Part shown: positions 1 to 8,525 of the stretch, in pieces
Layout of the letters: each line of letters starts with the position of its first letter
Position numbering within the stretch: position 1 is the first letter of the stretch
Origin: Eurosta solidaginis
Lineage: Eukaryota > Arthropoda > Insecta > Diptera > Tephritidae
Length of the DNA: 64,000 nt
Assembly (NCBI RefSeq): GCF_040869045.1
Contig: NC_090322.1
Span: 277,786,662-277,850,661 of the forward strand
Reading direction: 5' to 3'
The notes under the pieces: model-generated
What the model was told of the DNA's origin: nothing
What the model saw: only the letters and a program-made list of their open reading frames with translations
Database searches by the model: none
Position numbers and translations under genes: made by a program

Positions 1-1367
1 ATAAATGGCTCGAAAAAAAAACTATTTCCCGAATTCGAGAACTCAGGTATCAGAGCGGAGGATTCGAAAACAGGTGATTGCCCTATTGATAGAAAGTGAT
101 CATTGAAAAGGTTTGCCACTATTGGAGGATCAGAAAAGCTCACGCTACCATCACATAAAACAATTGATGTATTATTAGCTTTACAACTGCGATTCAGAAG
201 ACCGTTAATAATATTCCATTCCTTCTTTGGATTGCCATAGGAAGACCTAAACTTATTTCGATAGAAATTATCACGCTCCACGTGTACTTCTTTTTTCAGT
301 TCTCTACATAATTTCATATACCTGCTGCGAAGATTTGCGTTTGATGGGTGGTTTTTACACTTTTTTCCAAGCTTGTTTTTTAGATGAATTTTTTTGAGCA
401 ACTTTTTGCTAATCCATGGTTTTAACTTATAATCAGATCTGCGAGGGATAAAAGAAAAGCTAGCAGACTTAATGTGTCTGTTAAAAATGTTCAGAAAAAT
501 ATTAAATGCCTTGGATACGTCTTTTTCAGAGTAACATTCATCCCATGACTCAAATCGCAATAGTTCGTTTAGAGCGTCAAAATTTATTTGCGTTAAACAA
601 GAACTAACCTTTTTATTATTGTTTTTTGCACAGGCCTTGCTTAGTAGTACACCAGTCATAGTGTGATCTGTTATTCCGACATCAAGATTTAGGCTACGCA
701 AACTACTGAGAAAATGATTACTAACACGACAGAAAACGTGATCCAAGCAGCTTCCAGACATACTACGAGTTGGTTCATTTAAATACGATGTTAAACCATG
801 ACCAGCCATTAGATTTAGGAAACTATCTATGGTAGGATTAGCGTTAAGAATATCTAAATTAAAGTCACCTAAGATGACAATATTGGCTGAATTTTCACTA
901 CGGAGAAGATTTGAGAACTCTTCCACAAATATCTGAACAGGTATCGCATGTAGCCTGTAAACACATATAAAAGTAAAGACTGCACCGGAAATACTTATTG
1001 AAACCTTTAGGATGTCAGCACTTGTGAGATTGCATTCAAAATAATCACACTCATACATATCCCGAACAAAAACTCCAACACCACCTGCAGAATAACTGTC
1101 ATTAGTGTTCGCGAAAAAATTATAACCAGGTATAGTGAAATCATGAATTTCGTGGGAGTATATCCAGATTTCAGACAAAAGTATTACGTCGGGATAGTTT
1201 TTAAACATCTCTAGATTGCACAACAATAAATCAAAATTTTGCCGAAGACTACGTATGTTTTGATGAATAGCAACAAACGAATCCGTAGAATTATACATCA
1301 AATCAAGATCATTAATAGGGCTGATTATAGCGAGGTTGTTTATATATAAAATATTTGAGAAAGCCAT
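1..1367 (-). CDS. LINE ORF2, endonuclease half (runs off the left edge)
   Basis: Reading leftwards from an ATG at 1367, the frame stays open for about 455 codons to the window edge. The first ~230 residues look like an apurinic endonuclease (APE-type) domain of a non-LTR retrotransposon: an early HQNIRSL stretch, LLSEIW, a VYR segment, the catalytic-type ILGDFNLDI near residue 170, and SGSCLDHVF followed by GITDHTM near residues 210-240, which match the SDH-type end of the fold. The endonuclease would nick target DNA to prime reverse transcription. After it comes the basic linker that normally leads into reverse transcriptase; the RT itself lies outside the window. It starts 35 bp after the stop of the upstream ORF, the usual two-ORF LINE order. 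No stop or frameshift was seen, so this copy may be young. Clade (Jockey/CR1 group) is inferred. Confidence 0.85.
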   Translation of the reverse strand, partial: MAFSNILYINNLAIISPINDLDLMYNSTDSFVAIHQNIRSLRQNFDLLLCNLEMFKNYPDVILLSEIWIYSHEIHDFTIPGYNFFANTNDSYSAGGVGVFVRDMYECDYFECNLTSADILKVSISISGAVFTFICVYRLHAIPVQIFVEEFSNLLRSENSANIVILGDFNLDILNANPTIDSFLNLMAGHGLTSYLNEPTRSMSGSCLDHVFCRVSNHFLSSLRSLNLDVGITDHTMTGVLLSKACAKNNNKKVSSCLTQINFDALNELLRFESWDECYSEKDVSKAFNIFLNIFNRHIKSASFSFIPRRSDYKLKPWISKKLLKKIHLKNKLGKKCKNHPSNANLRSRYMKLCRELKKEVHVERDNFYRNKFRSSYGNPKKEWNIINGLLNRSCKANNTSIVLCDGSVSFSDPPIVANLFNDHFLSIGQSPVFESSALIPEFSNSGNSFFFEPF

Positions 1368-1402
1368 TTGAAATATGCAAGTATTAAATAATAATTAGAA
1401 AA

Positions 1403-2509
1403 CTACGTTACTTTTGACAAATCGTCAAAAGTACTAAGAATAACAACGTCGCTATTATCAGTCTTTTTCATCATTATTCTACCATGATTTATCCACAGGT
1501 ACTTATAATTTTGTGCTTTTTTTGTTTTCTTCGCTACTGTAAGCAGCGCTCTGTTGTAGCTAGTGAGACTATCGTTTATGTAAATATTGGTGCTTTTCTG
1601 TCCATCACCAAAAAGCTGAGAAGTTAATTTCCCCTTTTCTCTCCGTTTTTGGGACATAACTTTACTCTTCAACTCAGTAGAGGCAAAATGAATACGGAGC
1701 ACGTTTGTTTGCTTGAATTTTTTGATGTAGCACTTGCTTATCTCTTCTGGAGAAACAGATAAGTTCAAAGCAGCGCCTAAAATTTGCTTTGTGCATTCAT
1801 TCGCATTATCACTTGTTAGCGCTGGTACACCAATAATATCGACTGCACTGCTTAGTAGTTGTTGTTCACGCCAATTTAATACACTTTCAAGCCTCGATAC
1901 TCTCTCGCTCAGTTTGTGATTTTCCTCTTTGAGTTGTTTCACCGTGCTTAGAAACTCGGTATTCACTTTCTTTAGACTCACAATTTCGTCATAAAGCAAC
2001 TGCAAAGTTATTTCCTTTGTATTTATGTCGCCATCAATATGTATTTGCTGTGGCGGCTGGATTGATTCCGTTTCGTATGCGTTTGTGTTGTTGTTATTTA
2101 CGATATTGCTTCGTTCACTTGCACTTGAACGTATATTGTCACGGTTATTGCTGGGTATCTTGTGTGTTTGCTGTTTTTGGCTGCTGTTGGTGGTTATTTT
2201 TGGTTTGCTAAGTGCTGTTGTTGCCGATTTTGTGGTCGCACCGCTCGATCCGGACGCAGCAGATGCGTCCGCTATATCACCCGAACAGAGCCCAGATGCA
2301 GCACCAGGTAATGGCTGTTGATGTAGCGATTTACGGCGCAGAACAATGCACGGCTCACATCTATGCTTTACATTGTTCAATTTCATAAAATCGAGATCAG
2401 CGGCTGTGACTTTGGCACAAGAAGCATGAAAAAAGCCACCACAATCTACACACGCGACTTTAGCCACCTTCGTGCGGTCGATTTTGGTGTTACAAGCTGA
2501 ACATTGCAT
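1403..2509 (-). CDS. LINE ORF1 protein: PHD-like zinc finger, coiled coil, FP-type domain
   Basis: An open frame of about 368 residues begins at the ATG at 2509; an upstream non-ATG extension to 2572 is ignored because the zinc finger begins right after this methionine. Residues ~3-55 have the C-x2-C...C-x2-C...H-x2-C...C-x2-C spacing of a PHD/zinc-ribbon finger (CSAC, CVDCGGFFHASC, CEPC). A Ser/Thr/Asn-rich linker follows, then a heptad-like coiled coil (LKKVNTEFL...LKEENHKLSERVSRLES). The C-terminal ~130 residues resemble the baculovirus-FP-like domain common in insect LINE ORF1 proteins (IYINDSLTSYNRALL, YLWINHGRIMMKK). The product is expected to bind element RNA and multimerise. It sits 35 bp upstream of the endonuclease ORF on the same strand. 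The frame is unbroken. Confidence 0.82.
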   Translation of the reverse strand: MQCSACNTKIDRTKVAKVACVDCGGFFHASCAKVTAADLDFMKLNNVKHRCEPCIVLRRKSLHQQPLPGAASGLCSGDIADASAASGSSGATTKSATTALSKPKITTNSSQKQQTHKIPSNNRDNIRSSASERSNIVNNNNTNAYETESIQPPQQIHIDGDINTKEITLQLLYDEIVSLKKVNTEFLSTVKQLKEENHKLSERVSRLESVLNWREQQLLSSAVDIIGVPALTSDNANECTKQILGAALNLSVSPEEISKCYIKKFKQTNVLRIHFASTELKSKVMSQKRREKGKLTSQLFGDGQKSTNIYINDSLTSYNRALLTVAKKTKKAQNYKYLWINHGRIMMKKTDNSDVVILSTFDDLSKVT

Positions 2510-2739
2510 TTTGTTAGTGTTCAAAAAGAAAGAAAACGAAATAAAACGTATAAACAAATGCGCGCACCCCACGACACAGTGTAAACACGTCCACTCACAT
2601 CAAACGATTCTTAACACAATTATATTTCGATATTTTCTTTTTCGACGTTTTTATTTTTCGGGATTTTCGGTTTTTTATATTATTTTTTTCCACATTTCGT
2701 TTTTCTACTTTTGTTTTTGTTTTATCGGCTTATTGATAT
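2510..2739 (-). other. Probable 5' untranslated region of the LINE
   Basis: T-rich sequence upstream of the ORF1 ATG (to the right on the plus strand) with no coding frame of note. It ends where the MULE foldback copy begins at about 2740. I see no clear promoter motif, and the LINE start and any target duplication could not be fixed. Confidence 0.35.
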
Positions 2740-5640
2740 AGGGAGACATTCACAATGTCGAAAACCAGGATCCAGACACACCAAAATACAGGCAAAATTC
2801 AAAATTTCCGATAAGTCAAAATACAGACAAACCAAAATTAAGACAGGTGTTTTGGGCAGAGAACCTGGGGATCATGTAGCCGGTGTTGGATCGGCTAAGG
2901 GTTATGTTTTTTCAAGCGCGGCCGAAGATCGTCTACGCGGAAAGGTGTTCTGGACAGAAATGCTGGGGATCGCGTGGCCAGTGCGTGATCGGCTAAGGGT
3001 TATTTTTTTCAAGCGCGGCCGAAAGCTGCCTACGCAGCAAGGTGTTCTGGGCACAAATACTGTGGACTGCGTAGCCAGTGTTTGATCGGCTAAGGGTTAT
3101 TTTTTTGTAGCGCGTCCGAAGGCCGCCTACGCGGAAAGGTGTTCTGGACAGATATGCTGAGGATCGCGTGGCCAGTGTTGGATCGGCTAACGGATATTTG
3201 TTTGTAGCGCGTCCGAAGGCCGCCTACGCGGAAAGGTGTTCTGGGCAAAAATACTGGGGATCATGTAGCCGGTGTTGGATCGGCTAAGGGTTATTTTTTT
3301 TTAAGCGCGGCCTAAGGCCGCCTACGGGGAAAGATGTTCTGGACAGAAATGCTGGGGATCGCGTGGCCAGTGTTGGATCGGCTAAGGGTTATTTTTTTTA
3401 AGCGCGGCCGAAGGCCGTCTACGCAGCAAGGTGTTCTGGGCACAAATACTGTGGATCGCGTAGCCAGTGTTTGATCGGCAAGGGTTATTTTTTTATAGCG
3501 CGTCCGAACGCCGCCTACGCGGAAAGGTGTTCTGGACAGAAATGCTGGGGATCGCGTGGCCAGTGTTGGATCGGCTAAGGGTAATTTTTTCGTAGCGCGT
3601 CCGAAGGCAGCCTACGCGGAAAGGTGTTCTGGGCAGAAATACTGGGGATCATGTAGCCGGTGTTGGATCGGATAAGGGTTATTTATTTTTAAGCGCGGCC
3701 GAAGGCCGCCTACGCGAAAAGGTGTTCTGGGCAGAAATGCTGGGGATCGCGTGGCCAGTGTTGGGTCGGCTAAGGGTTATTTTTTTGAAGCGAGGCCGAA
3801 GGTCCCCTACGCAGCAATGTGTTCTGCGCACAAATACTGTGGATCGCGTAGCCAGTGTTTGATCGGCTAAGAGTTATTTTTTTGTAGCGCGTCCGAAGGC
3901 CGCCTACGCGGAAAGGTGTTCTGGACTGAAATGCTGGGAATCGCGTGGCCAGTGTTGGATCGGCTAAGGGTTATTTTTTTGAAGCGCAGCCGAAGGCCGC
4001 CTACGGGGAAAGGTGTTCTGGGTAGAAATACTGTGGATCGCGTAGCCGGCGTTTCATCGCGTAAGGTTTATTTTTTGGAAGCGCAACCGAAGGCCCCCTA
4101 CGCAGCAATGTGTTCTGCGCACAAATACTGTGGATCGCGCAGCCAGTGTTTGATCGGCTAAGGGTTATTTGTTTGTAGCGCGTCCGAAGGCCGCCTACGC
4201 TGAAGGGTGTTCTGGACAGAAATGCTGGGGATCGCGTGGCCAGTGTTGGATCGGCTTAGGGTTATTTTTTTTAAGCGCGGCCGAAGGCCGCCTACGCAAC
4301 GAGGTGTTCTGGGCACAAATATTGTGGATCGCGTGGCCAGTGTTTGATCAGCTAAGGGTTATTTTTTTTATAACGCGTCCGAACGCCGCCTACGCGGTAA
4401 GGTGTTCTGGGCAGAAATACTGGGGATCGCGTAGCCGGTGTTGGATCGGGTAAGAGTTATTTTTTTGAAGCGCGTCCGAAGGCTGCCTACGCGGAAAGGT
4501 GTTCTGGGCAGAAATACTGGGGATCGCATAGCCGGTATTGGATCGGCTAAGGGTTATTTTTTTGAAGCGCAGCCGAAGGCCGCCTACGGGGAAAGGTGTT
4601 CTGGGTAGAAATACTGTGGATCGCGTAGCCGGCGTTTCATCGGGTAAGGGTTATTTTTTTGAAGCGCGGCCGAAGGCCGCCTCCGCGAAAGGTGTTCTGG
4701 AAACAAATGCTGGGGATCGCGTGGCCAGTGTTGGATCGGCTAAGGGTAATTTTTTCGTAGCGCGTCCGAAGGCAGCCTACGCGGAAAGGTGTTCTGGGCA
4801 GAAATACTGGGGATAATGTAGCCGGTGTTGGATCGGATAAGGGTTATTTATTTTTAAGCGCGGCCGAAGGCCGCCTACGCGAAAAGGTGTTCTGGACAGA
4901 AATGTTGGGGATCGGGTGGCCAGTGTTGGATCGGCTAAGGGTTATATTTTTGAAGCGCGGCCGAAGGCCCCCTACGCAGCAGGGTGTTCTGCGCACAAAT
5001 ACTGTGGATCGCGTAGCCAGTGTTTGATCGGCTAAGGGTTATTTTTTTGTAGCGCGTCCGAAGGCCGCCTACGCGGAAAGCTGTTCTGGGCAGAAATATT
5101 GGGTATCGCGTACCCGGTGTTGGATCGGCTAAGGGGTTTTTTTTTTTGAAGAGCGTCCGAAGGCCGCCTATGCGGAAAGGTGTTCTGGGCAGAAAAACTG
5201 GGGATCGCGTAGCCGGTGATAGATTGGCTAAGAGTTATTCTTTTGAAGCGCGGCCGAAGGTCGCCTACGCGGAAAGATTTTCTGGGCAGAAATACTGGGG
5301 ATCGTGTGGCCGGTGTTGGATCGACTAAGGGTTATTTTTTGAAGCGCTGCCGAAGGCCTCCTACGCAGAAAGGTGTTCTTAATAGAAGAATCAGATTTTG
5401 GGACCAACAAGATATCATTTTTTTGTTTGTCTGTATTTTGATTTGTCTGCATTTGGATTTGTCCGTATTTAGTTTTGTCTGAATTTTGGTTTGTCTGTAT
5501 TTTGATTTTTCTGCATTTTTATTTGTCTGTACTATGATTTGGCTATATTTTGATCTGTCTTTATTTTAAATTATCTTTATTTTGATTTGTCTGCATTTCG
5601 AATGTCGACATTTTGAATTTCGGGTTTTTGGTTTTCTGTA
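2740..5640. mobile_element. MULE-derived foldback-like element, copy A (expanded array)
   Basis: The left flank is about 105 bp of short imperfect subrepeats (CAAAATACAGACAAA type) beginning GGGAGACATTCACAATGTCG. The right flank from ~5385 carries the same subrepeats in inverted orientation (ATTTTGATTTGTCTGT type) for about 250 bp. Between them lies a long GC-rich tandem array. Copies B (5955) and C (20562, inverted) share the left terminal sequence and subrepeats, and those copies hold the C-terminal end of a Mutator-like (MULE) transposase, which assigns the family. Foldback elements have exactly this layout of long inverted repeats made of shorter repeats. Copy A has lost all transposase sequence. 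The right terminus does not show the expected TGTCTCCC end, so that boundary is approximate. Confidence 0.7.
2845..5378. repeat. GC-rich ~97-bp tandem array, about 26 units
   Basis: Successive occurrences of TTCTGG-CA-AAAT-CTG at about 2851, 2947, 3043, 3140, 3238, 3335, 3432 and so on to 5280 give a mean spacing of 97 bp. Each unit contains a palindromic core, GCGGCCGAAGGCCGC, or the variant GCGTCCGAAGGCCGCC, then TACGCGGAAAGGTGTTCTGG, GATCGCGTAGCC, GTTGGATCGGCTAAGGGTTA and a T tract. Units differ by a few bases and variant types recur along the array, which suggests unequal exchange. Open frames seen across it are by-products of the repeat. Confidence 0.93.
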
Positions 5641-5661
5641 TTATGTTATACACCCATTGAT

Positions 5662-5903
5662 AAAGTATTCAAGGTTCGAAACGAGCTCAAGGTCAGAACA
5701 ATAATTTATTGTAATGATTATTGTTTTTTTAATTTTTCTATAATTGAAAAATTGTGTTTTGTTTTTGGAATAGTAAGTAGAAAATTTTTCAGATAACCTG
5801 CCATAGCTGCGCTGATAGATCCATTTCAAAGGGTGCTAATCCTTCATCATCAGTACGCTTTAGACACGCTGCGCTAACCATTTAGCTATACAGCTATACA
5901 TTT
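5662..5903 (-). repeat. Diverged copy of a tRNA-like SINE-type repeat
   Basis: Read on the minus strand it begins with a tRNA-like segment containing TAGCTAAATGGTTAGCGCAG, a good match to a Pol III A box, and ends ~200 bp later with GAGCTCGTTTCGAACC, close to a B box. The same sequence in better condition forms both arms of the palindrome at 24800-25513. The A and B boxes are much further apart than in a true tRNA, so this is not called a tRNA gene. Confidence 0.6.
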
Positions 5904-5963
5904 TTTCTACTTTTTAATTTTTAACATATATGATCGATACCAGATACCAGACTTGGGAGACAC

Positions 5964-6213
5964 CATATATGTAATACTCCTATATTACTACAAAAAGCCA
6001 GGTACATTTCCAAACATCAGAGTGCCGATATATTGCTGTTTAAACGTTTTTGTTTTTGTTTTCAATAATCGAATGTACCTAAATTTCAATTTTTTCTTGT
6101 CACACTTATGCTGCTACAATCACAAAAATTTTATAGGCTGTCTTGTTTTGATTTCGAATTCAAAACACATTGCGAGCATTTTCTATTAGCAATATAGGAG
6201 TATTACATATATG
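5964..6213. mobile_element. 250-bp MITE with 23-bp terminal inverted repeats and 8-bp target duplication
   Basis: The ends are CATATATGTAATACTCC... and its exact inverse complement. The element is flanked on both sides by GGAGACAC (5956-5963 and 6214-6221), a perfect 8-bp duplication of the MULE terminus. An 8-bp duplication fits a hAT-type transposase. It contains no coding sequence that I recognise. Confidence 0.9.
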
Positions 6214-6747
6214 GGAGACACTTACAATGTCGGAAATCAAGATCCAGACACACCAAAATACAGACAAAATTCAAAATTTCCTACAAGTCAAAATACAGAC
6301 AGATCAAAAGCAAGAAAAACCAAAATTAAGACAAATTGAAAAATAGACAATTAAAATTTTGACAAACCAAAATACAGACAAATCTTAATTTAGACAAATC
6401 AAAATATAAACGAATTCAAATTCAGAAAAATCAAAATACAGACTAATCATAATACGGAAATGACTAGACTCTCCGTCCAAAAATAAATATGATTTCTTGA
6501 ATAAGTATATACTTTAAAGGACTATGGATTCTTATTTCAATTAATATTTTGTACCTTCATAAATGAAGATAAACCTATATATGTTTAAATAAGCTCAGCG
6601 AGGGCGTAGCCGGTGTTGGATCGGCTAATGGTTATTTTCTTGAAGCGGGGCCGAAGGCCGCCTACGCAGAAAAGTGCTCTGTGCAGAAAGACTGTGAATC
6701 GCGTAGCCGGTGTTTATTCAGCTAAGGGTTATTTTTTTGAAGCTCCA

Positions 6748-7072
6748 ATATGCTCCCAACTACTGTTCCGTTTACGAAAACGTTTTGGATGAGTTTCCCC
6801 GAACGAAAAATAATGTTGAAGCATGGCATCGCCGACTTTCCAGTTTGGTTGGACAACATCATGTTAATATATTTAATCTTATATCCAACTTGATAAAAGA
6901 ACAAGTTCTGGTAGAAACCAAAATAGAAAAGGTGTTAACTGGTGAAAAACGTAGTAAACGACGACGGCTGGAAAAACAAGAACATTGTTTTACAAATATT
7001 GTCAGGGAAAGGGAAAACTATCGTCCCAAAGAATATCTGGAAAATATAGCTAAGTACTTAAATGTAGCATAG
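6748..7072 (+). pseudogene. MULE transposase, C-terminal fragment
   Basis: About 108 residues read in one frame to a stop at 7072. The segment DEFPRTKNNVEAWHRRLSSL followed by VGQHH...NLISNLIKEQVLVETKIEKVLTG is the conserved C-terminal region of animal Mutator-like transposases, in which a P-R-T-N-N-x-V-E-x-W-H motif precedes a helical tail. The DDE catalytic core and zinc finger are missing. The reading begins directly at the end of the tandem repeat. The fragment is non-functional but assigns the family. A second, more damaged copy lies on the minus strand at 19840-20175. Confidence 0.75.
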
Positions 7073-7230
7073 TAAATTATTGTCTGTTAATACTTGTTAA
7101 ATTAATCGAAATAAATTGAAATTGATGCTATGCAACTGGTTGGTTTAAATAAAATTATTAATGGAAGACTCAGATTTTGGGACCAAGAAGATACCATTTT
7201 TTAGTTTGTCTGCATTTGTCTGCACTATAA

Positions 7231-7563
7231 CCTCAATGCAAAAAGGAAATTAGTCTTTTAACTTCAGAATACTTCATTTATTGAATTTATTTACAAAATA
7301 GTATTTTAACCATAAAACAGTGATTAATGCGTCGCTCGAGTCGTAGAAAAAAAAACGGAAGTGCCGATCAGCTTGTGTATGCGTTGCCACTTAATTGTTT
7401 ACACAAATAATGTTTCTGTGCTACCAACACCTTCCCTTTATTTATTTATTTATTTATTTGTCTACAAATTTTTCAATTAATCAGACTAAATATAATTACG
7501 GATTACAGAACAACTTACAGAAGCGTACATAGTGAGCAAAATTATATTATAAAATATGTATAT
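7231..7563. other. Intergenic, with a LINE-type tail in inverse orientation
   Basis: No gene seen. At 7437-7460 a (TTTA)n run followed by TTTGTCTAC resembles, on the minus strand, the AAATAAATAAAT tail of the LINE at 11165-12887, so the stretch to 7563 is probably the 3' end of a related LINE into which the 17.6-like element inserted. Confidence 0.4.
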
Positions 7564-7567
7564 ATAT

Positions 7568-7806
7568 AATAAGGTAGTGGATTTTTGGTTCTGATTTATT
7601 TCACCTTTATTTTCCAACTGGACACATATTTTTTCTTAACGACTAATTGAGCTTAAATATTAAATTAAAAATAACGGTTTATGAAAGAGAGTGAGTTTAA
7701 ATGAAAGTAAGAGAAAGTAAATTATAAACTACGTAAGAGTAAGTAAAATAAAAACTAATTAAGAGAAAGTAGATTATGAAGAGGAGGTTGGAGATAGTAT
7801 TTATAT
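7568..7806 (-). repeat. 3' LTR of the 17.6-like element (main part)
   Basis: Matches 16140-16388 almost base for base, from AATAAGGTAGTGG to GAGATAGTATTTATAT. The last 12 bp of the LTR (ATATGTATAACT-like) lie at 13303-13314, on the far side of the SAP-Gag insertion. The adjoining purine-rich tract, AAGGGTGGAGG on the minus strand (13315-13325), is the polypurine tract. Confidence 0.85.
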
Positions 7807-8472
7807 TGTTACGAATATTAGCAAAACTGAGGAGTGCTGCCATCTCCAGGCCGATGCTAAGCAGTGACGTCAATTCACATCAATAATTCAATCATTATGA
7901 TCTACATAAACGAATCAATAATTGCGTCTACACATATGTACACATTCCGACAAGCAACATTTACATACAAGGCAGCGAGAGATGAGATGTCACACACCGA
8001 TGAATTTACTTATACGCTTATGTGTGTGCTGGAGACTGTAAACTACAAACACATGCATATATCTTATCTGAGTGGTCACAAGAGAGGGCAATAATTTGTG
8101 CACGTAGTTGTGGCTGGCGATTTTATAGCCGAAACAACTAGTAACTTCTGGAAATCGAAGAGCCTAGAAGTATGCAGCGTAAACTATAAAAGCGGTGCAG
8201 GCGAGTAAGAAGTAATTCAGTTTGATTTGAGATTTGGATTAAGCGCTATCTAGCGAGCTATAGCAGTATTATTTTGAATAGTTTTCATTTGAGCTGTCAA
8301 TCAGTTTGGTTATTAAGTAAGCTATTCGTTGCAAAGTACAAGTGTTATTGTGAAGTACTTGAATAAAGGCCATTTTGCATTATTACATATTGGAGTTATT
8401 TATTCAACAGTTTAGCGATACGAACTTAGCAGAGGGTTGCAAATATGAGGATTTGCAAGTAAATTCGTTACA
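7807..8472 (+). repeat. 5' LTR of the SAP-Gag element
   Basis: 666 bp, TG...CA ends. It contains a TATA-like CTATAAAAG at 8184 and a polyadenylation signal AATAAA at 8362, so promoter, start and poly(A) signals lie in the usual order. The same sequence recurs at 10917-13302, interrupted by a LINE. Confidence 0.88.
8184..8192 (+). promoter_or_regulatory. TATA-like box in the LTR
   Basis: CTATAAAAG about 180 bp upstream of AATAAA within the LTR. Position fits a Pol II core promoter of the retrotransposon. Confidence 0.5.
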
Positions 8473-8474
8473 AT

Positions 8475-8488
8475 TGGTGTCAGAAGAG
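8475..8488 (+). other. Primer-binding site, tRNA-Leu-like
   Basis: TGGTGTCAGAAGAG begins two bases after the LTR. It resembles the complement of a leucine tRNA 3' end, known as primer in some insect gypsy elements. The tRNA identity is from memory of the family. Confidence 0.6.
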
Positions 8489-8525
8489 GAATTGTTGAAT
8501 AAATTCCGAAGATTGGGAATACAAC

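Larger units (their letters stand above)
5955..7230 (+). mobile_element. MULE-derived foldback-like element, copy B
   Basis: It starts with the same GGGAGACAC terminus as copy A, split by a small inserted element at 5964-6213. It then has ~230 bp of CAAAATACAGACAAATC-type subrepeats, about two units of the 97-bp repeat at ~6600-6745, a MULE transposase remnant (6748-7072), and a right part containing TTTTGGGACCAAGAAGATA and inverted subrepeats. The right terminus is lost near 7230. The junction between the array and the transposase remnant (GAAGCTCCAATATGCTCCCA) is identical in copy C, so B and C descend from one deletion derivative. Confidence 0.72.

Noticed and set aside
2510..2572. Upstream extension of LINE ORF1 to 2572
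   Set aside because: The extension begins at a GTG codon and the zinc finger begins directly after the ATG at 2509.
2845..5452. Open frames of 60-120 codons across the GC-rich array on both strands
   Set aside because: They repeat with the 97-bp unit, start and stop at arbitrary points and encode the same repeated peptide; they are by-products of the satellite.
5841..5903. Possible tRNA gene near 5841-5903
   Set aside because: A-box-like sequence is present but the B box is ~200 bp away and no acceptor stem forms; it belongs to the repeat family at 24800-25513.
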